Origin: Siphonodentalium dalli | Lineage: Eukaryota > Mollusca > Scaphopoda > Gadilida > Siphonodentaliidae | Assembly: GCA_032622095.1 (NCBI GenBank) | Contig: CP136066.1 | Span: 193,120,816-193,184,815 of the forward strand | Direction of reading: 5' to 3' | Length of the DNA stretch: 64,000 nt | Shown: positions 1-11,358 of the stretch, one piece after another | Numbering within the stretch: position 1 is the first letter of the stretch | Layout of the letters: every line of letters begins with the position of its first letter | Notes under the pieces: model-generated | Database searches by the model: none | What the model saw: the letters and a program-made list of their open reading frames with translations, nothing else | What the model was told of the DNA's origin: nothing | Program-made: the position numbers and the translations under genes

Positions 1-68
1 ATGTTGTTGTTGTTGTTGTTAGAATCTGATGCTATGGGGACCATCGAATCGGATTGAGTACCTTTAAT
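1..68. repeat. TGT microsatellite and right end of a TTAA-flanked MITE
   Basis: A short (TGT)n run at about 2-20 is followed at 47-67 by GGATTGAGTACCT and then TTAA. The same terminus followed by TTAA occurs at 27318-27334 and 60551-60567, so this is the right end of that interspersed family, cut by the window edge. Confidence 0.6.
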
Positions 69-919
69 GAAAACTCAATCTATTTTTTATGCACTTTTTG
101 AGAGAAAACTGTTGTTTTACAGACTTTTATGTTATTCCACATGAACTCAATTCCAAGGCCTTTAGCCCTGTAATGTGTACATTTATGATATATATAGCAT
201 CAATCGGTCAATCTCGGTAATTTCCGTCAGACTATTTCTGCCAAGAACGATAATCCACGCTCGGATTGAATGCAATTACGATTGTTCAACTGTAGAGTGA
301 ACTGACCTCGAAACAAGCCATCGGTATTTAAACAATGCATATCAATCATAATGTTATAATGTCCCATTATATCCTGAGCCGCCATTATTTGACCATGGGG
401 ATTTAAAATTTCGATAGACAAACAATAAAACGCTTTTCAACAGAGCATTGATTAAAATACCAACATGAAGGCCGGGTTCTTATTATGCTTGTATTGTGAA
501 AGCGACCGTGTATTTTGGTTCCGGTAGCTCACAATTGAGGGGAATTAAATCCTTATGCGCCTTAATATAACCAATGTCACCAAGTGCGGGATCAGTAATT
601 GGTAAAAACCGATATAACGATTCCACATTAACAAGATGATTTTCTACATTTCTTTGAAGATTAAACTAACACAATTGACTAGCTTAAAGCATACAATTAG
701 CGGCATAATGCATGCTGTTGGTGGCACTGAAACAGAAAATTGGTTCGAAATGCCATTGATGTTGGTGAATGTAAATTGCAAGTTTCTTATAACACGGTTG
801 TTATGACGTTAATGCAATTGAATCAATCAATCACGACCAACAGGCATCAAGGGAAATTAAGGTGAACATATGATAAAGTTTTTAATGATTTCATTGGTTG
901 ATCGTTTATTTGTGTTGTT
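69..919. other. no recognisable gene
   Basis: AT-rich non-coding sequence. A 64-codon minus-strand open frame at 227-421 has no recognisable domain and no convincing splice sites. It was tested as a possible 3' exon of the stum gene and does not fit the required phase. Confidence 0.5.
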
Positions 920-1740
920 ATGACTCTATATGGTAAGTGTAAAGCAATGCATTTAAATGTCTGTGATTCATGGGCTAAGTCACGCGTAAAGGTCGCCCGG
1001 GAGATGGAGGCCCCACCCTTTCACCGGCACCTGCGCGTTTTGAGGGTATGTAGGAATGATTCTATATGGTTTTTTTTGGAGGGCCACATCGCTGTGTTTG
1101 TGGCCAAATAGAAGATAGCTACCACTACATATTCCAATGTCGGCGTTACCGTTCACATAGGCAAATTATTCTTGGAAAGATCCCAGACGCAATAGTTCCC
1201 TCAGTTTATACTTTCCTCAACGGCGACGATACAATGAGTCTACAAACGAATCTAACTATTTTTGAAGAATTCCAAAAGTTTATTATCCACACACAACGAC
1301 TTTAGTTGCTAAATTATAAATCGGTCAGCAGCATCTTAAGCATCATACCTAACATGTAATAAAATGAAAAATCCGTTCCATTCCACCCCCACCACTCCCC
1401 TCCATCTTTGTCTTCTTATCTTAAATTCTCCTCTTATTCTTTATACCCAAAAAATCCCAGGACCAATGTAATATCCCGAATTATCTATCTACTGTCCGGT
1501 CCCGACACTAACGACAAATTCCATGATGATTTATATATATTATACAGGGGCCCTAGATGATACATGGGGAGAACGACACCTCAAAAGCCATGTGCTTACT
1601 GTCGTTCTCCCTTTCTACCAGATATATAACATATTACCATATACATTATATCAATTCCTTGTCTATTCCCTTGTTCAATTTATATTATGTATGTTATATA
1701 TTTGGTAGATAAATAAACTATGCTTAAACCAAAGGGTTAG
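920..1740 (+). pseudogene. non-LTR retrotransposon (LINE) 3' fragment
   Basis: The frame at 1066-1305 encodes a zinc-knuckle-like tail with the pattern C-x-C-G, E-D, H-Y, C, Y and R, then a 'F..FQKFI..TQRL' end. That is the usual C-terminus of LINE ORF2 proteins in mollusc genomes. The open frame at 920-1111 lies just upstream in another frame and may belong to the same broken ORF. After the stop codon a non-coding tail of about 430 bp contains the block 'ggggccctagatgatacatg', which I recognise as a recurrent LINE 3' end. The reverse transcriptase and endonuclease are absent, so this is a 5'-truncated dead copy. The upstream boundary is uncertain. Confidence 0.75.
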
Positions 1741-2440
1741 AAGTTTTTTCCCAAATCCATAGTTCTCTTAAATCGTCCATATACATGGAGCGAAAAGTTA
1801 AGGTTAGTTCTAAAGGGTATTTTCGGTGAGCCACCGTCCACGAAGTGAGTTATATCAAACCGTTCAGCCCTTTCCAGAGGGCAATTTCAAACCTTGAGTG
1901 TCGTTCGCCATCTACTGTCCGCCCTCAGATGCGGGCGAAAGGACAAATGTGATTTCAAAGGATATTTTGGTTAGCCACCAGCCATTGATTGCATGGTTTG
2001 CCGAAATCAAAACCGTTCTTGATAATCGCCGAGAGGACAATTCGACTCGTCGGGCTTGCCCGCTCCCAAAATATGGCGAAGATAAGATAACGGTGTTTCA
2101 AATAAGCAATAACTAGATGATCCTATATATACATCTGCATTAATATCACTTCTGGGTCCAACATTATTTTGATATAATAAGGCATGAGTAAAGTTAACAA
2201 AACTCAGCTTGAATGAAACCATGGCATCAACAGGATTTTTGTCCATATTTTTTTCACAAATCAATTGTTAGCCATATGTGAATTAAATCACGCCGTTAAT
2301 TACCAATGAATCACAAATTAAACTAAACAATGTACTAATTGGCAACTTCTGTTTTCTAGGTGCTTTATTGCTCTATTCGGTCATTTTATTCCAGTTTTTT
2401 CAGGTTTTTTTAAATATTTCTGCAGGTGGTCAAATAAAAT
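1741..2440. other. no recognisable gene
   Basis: Non-coding. Two overlapping open frames of 70-85 codons (1898-2116 plus, 2007-2264 minus) show no domain and look accidental. Confidence 0.5.
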
Positions 2441-3110
2441 AAAAAGCGAGAAAAAGAAACACACAAAGGATGGAAGAATATGTCATCAGGAACGAGAAGA
2501 TGTTCAAGAAGGAAACTATGACAACAAGAAGATAAGTAAGAAGGAAATTAATTATGTCAACAAGAAGAGAAATATTAAGGAACTTATGGAAGAAGAGAAA
2601 ATAAGACAAAAACTACGACAACGATAAGAGAAAACAACGAAACTATGACAACTAGAAAAGAGAACAAGAAGTAAACTATGATAACGATAAGAGAAAATAA
2701 GAAGGAAACCATGGCAATGGGAACAGAAAACAAGAAGGAAACTATGGCAACGATAAGAGAAAATAAGGTAACTATGGCAACAATAAGAGAAAATAAGAAG
2801 GAAACTAGGGATAAGAAGGAAACTAAGGGAAAAATAAGAATTATGGCAACAACAAGAAACAAAAACGAACTATGCCAACAAGAACAGAAAACAAGGAAAC
2901 GAGAACTGACAACGGGAAGGGAAATAACGTAACCATGACGAGGAGAGCAAAATAAGATAACTATGTTAATGAGCAGATAAAACAATTACATGGCAACAAG
3001 AAGAGAAGACAGGGAAACTATGGCAACGAGAAGAGAAGACATGTAAAATACATGTATGACGAGAAGAGATAACAAGAAGGAAACTATAGAAATGGAAAGA
3101 AAATACAAGG

Positions 3111-3526
3111 AAACTATGACGATACGAGATAACAAGTAGACTATGACGATACGAGATAACAAGTAGACTATGACGATACGAGATAACAAGTAGACTATGA
3201 CGATACGAGATAACAAGTAGACTATGGCGATACGAGATAACAAGTAGACTATGACGATACGAGATAACAAGTAGACTATGACGATACGAGATAACAAGTA
3301 GACTATGACGATACGAGATAACAAGTAGACCATGGCGATACGAGATAACAAGTAGACTACGACGATACGAGATAACAAGTAGACTATGACGATACGAGAT
3401 AACAAGTAGACCATGGCGAGACGAGATAACAAGTAGACCATGGCGAGACGAGATAACAAGTAGACTATAACGATACGAGATAACAAGTAGACTATGACGA
3501 TACGAGATAACAAGTAGACTATGACA
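3111..3526. repeat. regular 27-bp tandem array
   Basis: About 15 copies of a 27-bp unit (tagactatgacgatacgaga followed by taacaag). Copies differ mainly at the 'atgacgat / atggcgat / atggcgag' positions. On the minus strand the unit reads as a nine-residue repeat, LLSRIVIVY, with no stop codon. Confidence 0.9.
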
Positions 3527-3869
3527 ACGCTAAGAGAAAACAAGAATGAATCTATGCCAACGAGAAGAGTAAACAATAAGGAGACTATGGCAACGAGAAT
3601 AGAAGACATGAAAGCCACGACGAGAAGAGATAACAAGAGAGAAACTATCACAACGGAAGAGTAAAACAATGTGACTTCGACAGTTTAAAGAAACTATGAG
3701 AAGGAAAATGTCATAGCGAGAAGCGAAAACAAGAAGGAACTGATCACATCGAGAAGAGATAACAAGAAGGAAATTATGGTAACAATAAGAAGCAAAAGGA
3801 AGGAAACTATGGCAACGAGAACAGAAAACAAGAAGGTCTGAAGGAAACTATGACAACTAGATGTGTGAC

Positions 3870-4157
3870 TGTCTCAATGGGACTAAGGATACACCCCCGT
3901 GTTTTTAAAACACTAAGATGTTTCACATGCCAGTAAACATTTAGTTAAAATAATAAAAAAAACATATTCCCATTGCAGGTGCACAACCCTAAGCCCTAAC
4001 CCTAACCCTAAACACATTGACTGAAAATGTAGGAATAAAAGTTCGGACAAAATTATGCATGTTGCGAAAAAGTTATAATTCAAATACAAATTTGTGACGG
4101 ACGGACGGTCGGACACGCTGATTCCAGTATACCCCCCACAACTTCGTTGCGGGGGTA
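3870..4157. repeat. interspersed repeat inside the minisatellite
   Basis: The purine-rich pattern is replaced here by unique-looking sequence. It ends in a 'ggacggacggtcggacacgc' block and 'ataccccccacaacttcgtt', a kind of ending that recurs in mollusc interspersed repeats. The minisatellite resumes directly after it. Boundaries are approximate. Confidence 0.55.
3985..4012. repeat. short interstitial telomere-like tract
   Basis: About four near-perfect CCCTAA units (one reads CCCTAAG). This is the TTAGGG type found in molluscs and vertebrates. It is too short to be a functional telomere. Confidence 0.7.
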
Positions 4158-5129
4158 AAACGAGAACAGAAAACAAGAAGATCTGAAGGAAACTATGACA
4201 ACGAGAACAGAAAACAAGAAGGTCTGAAGCAAGCTCAGACTACGAAAAGAGAAAACAAGAAGGAAGCTACACTGTTAGAAAAAATACCGTCGTTTCAACG
4301 GTCTGAGACCGCACAACATCGCTGCCAACATTTGACCGTTAAACATACGGTCAGACCGTAGCATGTTCCACGGTTTAAAACCGTTCAAGTAACGGACAGA
4401 CCGTAACCAATAACTGTCAGACCGTTGTATTTTTTACTGTTCAGCACCATTTAATTAATATCAAGACCGTAACTAATAAAGGTCAGACCAATGGTATTTT
4501 TCATGGGTCAACACCAATGTTTTGCTCTTAATTTGCTAATTTACCATAGAATTAGCCAGGTTCCCATGGTGACAATATGATTTCCCGGTAGGCATTACGA
4601 TTGATATGTTTTTGAATGGTCGAAACTAGTATTATTCGTAACTGAAAAAGACATCTTAGTTCTTATGTTACGATCATAGTTTTGATGAAATGTAAATCCT
4701 CAATGCATAAAGTGATAGACAATACTTATGAAACTTGCAGTTTGCAGAGGATCAAGCTTGTTATCTGCCTCGTAAAAATTAATCCGGAAAAGGCTGCACA
4801 TGCGTAATGTGTTCGCCATTCACTAACTAATGTATAAATATGGCTGTAAATAAAAAACGATACTAGTAATAGCCGATAAGCCAACCCATCACTATTCAGT
4901 TATGAGTCATACTAATTTCGACCATTCTAAAACATGAATCGGCATGCCCTTTTAAGCCATAAAAAGAACAGAGCTACATGTTTCACAGTTAAAACTCAAA
5001 TTTATGTACATGTAAAAGTAAAATATCTTAATGGCATACTTTTTGGTAACATGTAAGGCGTGAAATTGTCCAGTCACTTGTAAACACAGTTTTTGTTTTA
5101 ACATGTGAATCCGTACATCAGCATGACAA

Positions 5130-7016
5130 TACAGTACCATTCAGAGGAATTGGTATTTTTAGGCGCACCTTTATTGCGATATTGAGCGTGCTTAATTTAG
5201 AAAAAGGCGTGATTATAGCACACTACTAAAAATCTGTCGCGCTTATTATTGCAATATTGAACGCAAAATATTGCGATACTAAGCGCGCTAAATTTGATAC
5301 AGACCCGATAGTGTTATATTTATATTAGATAAATACTGTGCATATAGTGTACATACATGTATAGTGTACATATAGCATTTACAACTATAAGTATATACAT
5401 ATCTCAAACATTGTCTCTATTTATACAATAAGGGTGGATACACACATGCATGTAATCTCTGTACATATCGTGTATTTGGCGTTTTACATGGATCATACAC
5501 ACCGTGTAATATGTGTCCGCTGACAACCCAATCATTGCGACTGTGTTTAACCACAGTGAGTTAAACTCTGAACCGCTGAAGAGCCGTTGACTGGGACGAA
5601 GTCGTCAGGCCGCTTAAAATAATTATTCGCGCGATAACTCAAATGGTCGACGCTCTGTTTAAATCATTGTCAGTCTTCTATTGATGTTAATACCAGTGAT
5701 GGCATCTTCCCCAACGCAGAGGGCTATGACCCACAACATGCACGGGGAGCTATATTATCCCAGAAGCTACCGAATTCACCGAATTGCATATTTCCTCGAC
5801 GGGGGGGGGGGGGGGGGGGGGGTCTGTGCATGCAGCACCCTGAGTCCTGACACCCTGCTTTATAAATATCGTAGTCATGTCTGTCGTGTCTGTTTTCTAC
5901 GAGTGATTAATCTAATATGCAGCAATTTATGCTATTCATATAATTATGAACATATCATACAGCTTTAAATTTGAATGCATGGTGTTGCTGTTTGTCTTCA
6001 TTCTGCGAAGGGGTTGCCTAGCTACGAGTTCCCAACTACGTCACCTTTCCTCTCTTGTGTTATACAGTTATACATGTATACGCAAAATTTACAACTATGG
6101 ATATTTAAGTAAAACATTATATTGTAATTCTTGCCCAGATAATCCCGGCTGATACATTCAATTAACTCCCTTAGTTATTGGAAGCTTTCGAGAACCAGCC
6201 CCTCCCCCAATCATGGATTATGGTCGAACATGTTATAATTCAAGCTTGTGACAGTTAGGAGCTTGTTCAACCTTTGGCTTGAGAAACATATATATAAATG
6301 GGGGGGGGGGTGTCACTCTTTTTAATTTCAACGCTGTATCTGCATTATTTTTTGGCGCTATAATGAATATTTACAGTCCCAATTGAATTAATGTTATCAC
6401 ATGAGCTCGCTCTCAAATTATCAGAGAAATCTCAACAAGCCGGTATCATCCTATAAAAGAATTCTGCATATTTTATTTTTGTTTTGGATGACCCTGTTTC
6501 CAAGAAATGTATAAAATCGACCGGCTCTAATCCACTTTTCGAAATGAATTATAACTCGTGAAAAACAGCAACATATATCAGACAAGAATTACTCATTTCG
6601 GCATCCATGAAAGAAGACATGTTTATGACTGGCCTGAAATTTCTTGATGGCAGTTTGTTTGACAATGGCTTATAACTACTCACTGGTGAAATTGACCTCT
6701 CGCGCGCAGGTGATTAATTTGGTCAATTATTGGTGTGGCCATGTAAAATACATGTATTTTACATACAGACATTACATGCATGTGTGTATCCACCCTAAAC
6801 AATATAGAAGAAACAATAATTTTATTTTAATAAATGTCACAATTTTGAGCGCAAGATGTCACAATATTAAGCGCAAAATATTGAGAAATTAAGTGCAAAA
6901 TATTGCAATAATATCACAAGCTACATGCTTATAAGCGTTTCCACTTGCAATATTATTACGATATTGGGCGCGAAAATAGCGGGCTTAATATACCATTTCT
7001 TTTGACTGGTACTGTA
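5130..7016. mobile_element. nested TA-bounded inverted-repeat element, 1.9 kb
   Basis: The left end is TACAGTACCATTCAGAGGAA and the right end, reverse-complemented, is TACAGTACCAGTCAAAAGAA, giving imperfect inverted repeats that continue with TGGTAT. The TA-CAGT tip suggests Tc1/mariner-type mobilisation, but no transposase is visible. Both subterminal regions (5160-5300 and 6835-6985) carry repeated 'gcaatattgagcgc'-like motifs. Short open frames inside (for example 5681-5968) have no recognisable domain. Confidence 0.65.
5801..5822. repeat. G22 homopolymer
   Basis: Twenty-two consecutive G on the plus strand. Shorter G runs occur at about 6300-6310, 12900-12909, 29600-29609, 29887-29911, 38689-38701 and 48884-48900. 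The exact length may not be reliable in an assembly. Confidence 0.9.
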
Positions 7017-8044
7017 TATAAATAACAGCTAGTTGGGATTGGAACCTTCAAGACAACAGCAGATCCCATAATAACTGTGCGCGATGACTTGGCGACAATG
7101 TTCTCCTGTAGTCGCACATTTTCCATGAAATTTTAAAGCACGATGCATCAAACTGTATACTGGTATCACGACACTGACTTAGTATCAATATCAGTGAGTC
7201 AGCCAAAGATGGAATTGTATATCCTCTCTTGTAAATGTACATGCATCTGCTTTGAAACAATCAGATTCAGAAAACTGTCAACTGCACGGATTGTCAACAT
7301 TCTAATAGTAATAGCTGCTCGTTGAGTCTTTGTTATTGTCACTATTGGTTGACATCGAAGCTTGCGTTAATTGTACCTGTATCCTCTTGTGTAAATGTGC
7401 CAGTGTTTTGATACTAAGTCACAACACTGCAATTTCAACATCAGCGATGCGTCGAATGAAGTCAGACCCCGGGCGGCGGATCATGACATGATTGACACGC
7501 GTCTCTACTCTCGAATTTAGTGGAAATTGTCAATGATTAAGCCGATATTCGCTGAATTGCAACTTGTCCGGTTATCAAAGGAACCGAAATCAGACCGTCT
7601 TAACAACTGTCCACAACCGAAAAGGTAACAGTTTCCCAAAAAACAACAGTTTGCTATCAACGATAAATCATAAAATGGCGAAGAAATTAGCTGATTGCTA
7701 AAGCGGGAACTTAACCCCGGAATGAGAATTACGTACCGTACTCATGATAATTCGTACGGCCCGCATTACACAGAATGAATTCCGCTTAATAATACATATT
7801 AAATATCAGTAGAGTAAGATTCAGTTATACTGTATGGAGTCATTGCCGTATATAATATGGTCGCCGATAAATATACTATTGAATTTTGACGGCATGACTT
7901 TGAATCACGAAAAATATTTAATTTAGACAATTTTCATGAGCACATAAATTTACGGTATGGGACCGTCAAACTGGTGAAACGGTATTGGACCGTCGATTAT
8001 GACGGCCCAAAACCGTCGAACCGACAGTAATTTCTAACAGTGTA

Positions 8045-9262
8045 TGACAATAACAAGATACAAAAAGAATACTATGGCAACGAGAAGAGAAAACAAGAAG
8101 GAAAGTATGACAACAACAAGAAACAAAAAGGGAACTGTGACAACTTAACGAGAAGAGAAAACAAGTAGGAAATTATGGTAACAAACAGAAACAAAAATAA
8201 GGAAACTATGGCAACGAGAAGATAAAACGAGGAAACTCTGGCAGAAAAACAAGAAAGAAATTATTGTCACATGAAGAAACAAAAAGAAGGAAACTATGAC
8301 AACGGGAAGAGAAAGCAAGAAGGAATTTATGACAACAAGAAGAAAAACATGAAGAAAAACAAGGAAAGAAACTATGGCAGTGTAGCAACAAGAATCAAGC
8401 GCATCACAGGGGTGTGGCAAAATACGCCCGTGGCAATTCCAACAAAGGGCTAAAACTCCGGTATAAATTGGCGGTCGGAACCCAAATTCGAACTTGAATT
8501 TTAATTTGTGCTAATAAACCCACATGCCAAATTTCATTCAATTCAGTTGAGACTATCTAAAGTTATCACCAGGAAACCAAAATCGGACAGACAGACAAAT
8601 AACATAATACATCCCATTTTTTAAAAACAGGCACAGAACAAGAGGTAACTATGGCAACGGGAAGAGAAATCAACAATGAAATTATGACAACAATAAGAAC
8701 AAAACGAAGGAACTAATGGCAACCCAGAAGAAAAGAAAAAAAAAGAAGGAAACTATGACAAAGAGAAGCGAAAACAAGAATGAAACTATGGCAACGGGAA
8801 GAGAAAAACAAGGTTACCATGACAATACGCCTTGGATCGATATGGCCGCGAGCTAGTGATTAAACTTATTGAAACAACATATAAGAAGGACCATAAGACA
8901 ACGGGAAGCGAATACACGAAGGAAACGATGACAACAAGAAGGAAACTATGACAACAAGAAGAGAAAACAAGAAGGAAACTATGACAACAAGAAGAGAAAA
9001 CAAGAAGGAAACTATGACAACAAGAAGAGAAAACAAGAAGGAAACTATGACAACAAGAAGAGAAAACAAGCAGGAAACTACGACAACAGGGAGATAAAAA
9101 AAAACAAGTTTACTCTGACAATTGAAAGAAAACATGAGGACACTAGTCTAAGATAACGGGAATAGAATACACGAATGAAACTATAGCAACAAGAGACAAC
9201 AAGAAGGAATTTATGTCGATCAGGAGAAGTAGAAAAAAAAACAAAGATAGAAAACTGTGACT
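8045..9262. repeat. purine-rich minisatellite, right part
   Basis: This continues the array interrupted at 4270. At 8935-9075 it is regular, with about four copies of a 33-bp unit built on 'ggaaactatgacaacaagaa'. On the minus strand this reads as an 11-residue hydrophobic repeat, VVIVSFLFSLL. Another repeat interrupts it at about 8425-8640. The open frames here (8145-8420, 8866-9135, minus) are repeat artefacts. Confidence 0.85.
8425..8640 (+). repeat. mollusc-type 'cataactc...gacagacag' interspersed repeat
   Basis: This degenerate block contains 'ctaaaactccggtataaatt', 'cgaacttgaattttaatttg', 'caaatttcattcaattcag' and 'ggacagacagacaaataac'. The same ordered motifs appear in three tandem copies at 34930-35430 and once at 59720-59925. 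Confidence 0.65.
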
Positions 9263-9335
9263 ATATAGAATACAAGCAGAACAGGTCACTTTGGAATGGT
9301 TATAATTGCTGAGTGATAGATGCTATAATTCTTAC

Positions 9336-9524
9336 CTGATATCACGATCATCTTGACTCCCCACGATATGCTCCAGAACCATCCAACTAACAGGAAAGTC
9401 ACAGTGAACAACTGTGCGAAACCCACCCACACATTAAGACACACGGTCTGTCCCATAGTGTCATCCTTATTTGCCAGCCGAGTTGTTCCACAGCACAACA
9501 AGGCGAATCCACTTAAAACGGTCC
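9336..9524 (-). CDS. stum: stum exon 4: second half of SPEC3/Stum membrane domain
   Basis: This 189-bp exon has an acceptor 'accatcttctgcag' before it and a donor 'atcag|gtaagaat' after it. It encodes GTVLSGFALLCCG, a short charged loop (R-L-A-N-K-D-D), and then a long hydrophobic stretch ending LLVGWFWSISWGVKMIVIS. The PG-x-G-T, CCG and GW-x-WS-x-x-WG pattern is the hallmark of the SPEC3/Stum domain and directly continues the half-domain at the end of exon 3. It encodes about residues 1141-1203. Its first two bases complete a glycine codon begun in exon 3. It ends with one base over (phase 1), so at least one further exon must follow to the left. No coding exon with the right phase and family resemblance was recognised between 1 and 9335. 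Confidence 0.88.
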
Positions 9525-9836
9525 CTGCAGAAGATGGTGTTAATATGATTAGCATGTAGTCACAAATCTCACTTGGCCGGCAATCTAGCTGAATGAAATT
9601 TCAAATGGAAATTAATAGACAGGTTCTGCTTGTAGCTTCTGACTTGTAGCGTGTAATATTAATAAATGGCGGTATATAATATGTAGCGATACTGAATACG
9701 AGAGAACATAAACAAGTAGTTGCAATTAGGGAACATCTCGTTACATCGATTTCGAGCAATAGTCCGATGACTCAGACAGTACATAACATAGTATAGAAGC
9801 AAATTTGATTTTTGAGACAGTGCAAATTTTTTTGGA

Positions 9837-9925
9837 TTGGGTGGGATCGACCCCGGCCCGACGACGAGCGCGCCTTGCGACTCAAAGTCCGACGTCAATA
9901 CCACACGGCCACCGAAGCAACCACA
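9837..9925 (-). repeat. tRNA-like sequence, probable SINE head
   Basis: The minus strand reads 'ggtggccgtgtggtattgac ... gtcggactttgagtc ... ggggtcgatcccaccc'. This resembles a degenerate tRNA A box, anticodon region and B box. The spacing is tRNA-like, but the B box departs from GGTTCGAATCC, so a functional tRNA gene is unlikely. It lies in stum intron 3. Confidence 0.45.
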
Positions 9926-10014
9926 AAAAAAGGAAACTCGAATGGCCGCTGTATTCTGACGTCGCACTTAGGACACTATGTGCACATTTTAAGGTCTCTA
10001 TAGTATATATAGGA

Positions 10015-10080
10015 GATATAGCACAGTAGCAATGTTATATTTATTGCCTCCGAAACATAACATTGCTACTGTGCTATATC
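10015..10080. repeat. perfect 24-bp inverted repeat (hairpin)
   Basis: The arms at 10015-10038 and 10057-10080 are exact reverse complements (gatatagcacagtagcaatg followed by ttat) around an 18-base loop. No T-run follows it and it is not a bacterial-type terminator. It is more likely a MITE remnant. Confidence 0.75.
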
Positions 10081-10411
10081 ATAGTATAGTTATAGTTTGA
10101 TGTGTTCCCGGATCTAGGATAAACTTCCTTCTCCAGTTATTGTAAACTGCTATATGGTTAAATGTATACGAGTAGATACATGTGGTGGATATAGATAATA
10201 GTATAATAAGAACATGCATATATTCTTAATTGGTTATGAATGGTAGAAACCATTGTATAGTCAATAGATGCAATGGTCAAACCGGTATCATACTATAGTA
10301 AACAATAGTATGATAGATGTCATAGACACGGGTATCGTGATATATCAGACCTTATTCGACCACATGACACCCAAACTATCTCGAATCTAAGAGATAGAGA
10401 TTCACTCCCGC

Positions 10412-10810
10412 TTAACCCTTTACCCAACAAACCGGCCAAAACCGGCCAAATAAAGCTTCAACAGCCTAAAATATCTTCGGTCTGTCTCAATAGAACCATA
10501 CAAATATGGATATCATTGGAACCGGCTCCTTGACCACATTGTGATAGTTACAGTTATGCCCTGTGCCAATGCATTCTCTTATATATGCGAGTCGACCATA
10601 GGTCGCCTCGCATATATAAGAGAATGCATTGGCCTAAAAAAAATCTTTTTTAACACTTTTTACCAGTTTTTCTTACATTCTTTAACAATTTTATAATTTT
10701 TAATGTGTTAAGCCAATGCATTCTCTTATATATGCGAGACGACCTATGGTCGACTCGCATATATAAGAGAATGCATTGGCACAGGGCCCTTCTGTTGGGT
10801 AAAGGGTTAA
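10412..10810. mobile_element. TTAA-flanked MITE carrying two 69-bp hairpins, copy 1
   Basis: It begins TTAACCCTTTACCCAACA and ends with the inverted TGTTGGGTAAAGGGTTAA. The TTAA termini suggest a piggyBac- or Kolobok-mobilised element. Inside are two near-perfect hairpins (10565-10633 and 10712-10780). Each has 33-bp arms beginning GCCAATGCATTCTCTTATAT around a central ATA, and they lie in opposite orientation about an AT-rich spacer. No protein frame is present. Confidence 0.8.
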
Positions 10811-11358
10811 ATAATTGAACCACCAACACCTCTTTCAACCTGCCCATTGTGCTTACCGGTAGAACACGCTATTGGAATATAACAGTTATAAAACCACTTG
10901 ATTATTCGTCGTTTCCGCACGGCCATCTTGATATTTACCACTGGACAACGGGACACAACACTTTGACAGTATAACAATTAGTGTGGTAGCATGAGACATA
11001 ACTCTCTGAGCAGTTGAAGTTCAAAGAACATGCATGTGGCAATCGGTTGAGTTATAACTTATTGTAAGTTCCAATGATCAATCATCATAGTCGATAATAT
11101 TACAACTAACTCAAGACCAAGTTTTCTCGGTCCACAGCAGCTTGGGATATCGGTTGGGGTGATTCTGTTTTTGGACCGAGTCCCGCCCTTCGCTCTTCTA
11201 TAACAGACTTTCATTCAAAAGACGTACTTTCCACGTACACATGCACGGAGCACGTAAATCCTGAATGTGATTAATCATCTGACATATCCGCGATTAACTG
11301 TCTTCAGAATGATATAGCATCTACGGTGATAGAAAAAGGTATAGGATGATACGATCGT
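10811..11358. other. intron sequence, nothing recognised
   Basis: No open frame, repeat or RNA gene was recognised between the two oppositely oriented MITE copies. Confidence 0.5.

Larger units (their letters stand above)
2441..4267. repeat. purine-rich minisatellite, left part
   Basis: The plus strand is almost entirely A and G with short variants of 'gaaggaaactatgacaacaagaagagaaaacaa'-type units. Unit length drifts around 27-33 bp and copies are degenerate except for a regular core (3111-3526). The minus strand therefore reads as long hydrophobic open frames of V, I, L, S and F (for example 2584-2985 and 2986-3669). These are repeat artefacts and not genes. The array is broken at about 3870-4157 by another repeat and at 4270 by a DNA transposon, then resumes at 8045. 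Confidence 0.85.
4270..8042. mobile_element. CACTA/CMC-like DNA transposon, non-autonomous, 3773 bp
   Basis: The two ends are inverted: the left begins CACTGTTAGAAAAAATACCG and the right, reverse-complemented, begins CACTGTTAGAAATTACTGTC, with 12 identical terminal bases. Both subterminal regions (about 4290-4500 and 7950-8030) are packed with ACCGT/ACGGT motifs, the sub-terminal repeat architecture typical of CACTA elements. The element is flanked by TA on each side (4268-4269 and 8043-8044). Removing the element plus one TA rejoins the minisatellite unit as 'gaaggaagctatgacaataa'. No transposase frame was found. The open frames inside are short and unrecognised. It contains a second nested element at 5130-7016. 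Confidence 0.8.

Noticed and set aside
227-421. 64-codon minus-strand frame considered as the missing stum 3' exon
   Set aside because: The only acceptor-like site gives the wrong phase and soon meets a stop. No resemblance to Stum C-termini.
2986-3669. 227-codon minus-strand frame with LLSRIVIVY repeats
   Set aside because: Translation of a 27-bp non-coding minisatellite. No start context, no domain, and it follows unit length exactly.
9837-9925. Functional tRNA gene
   Set aside because: The B box and acceptor pairing are too degenerate. A SINE head is more likely.
10015-10080. Intrinsic terminator
   Set aside because: No T run after the stem and the context is eukaryotic. More likely a MITE remnant.
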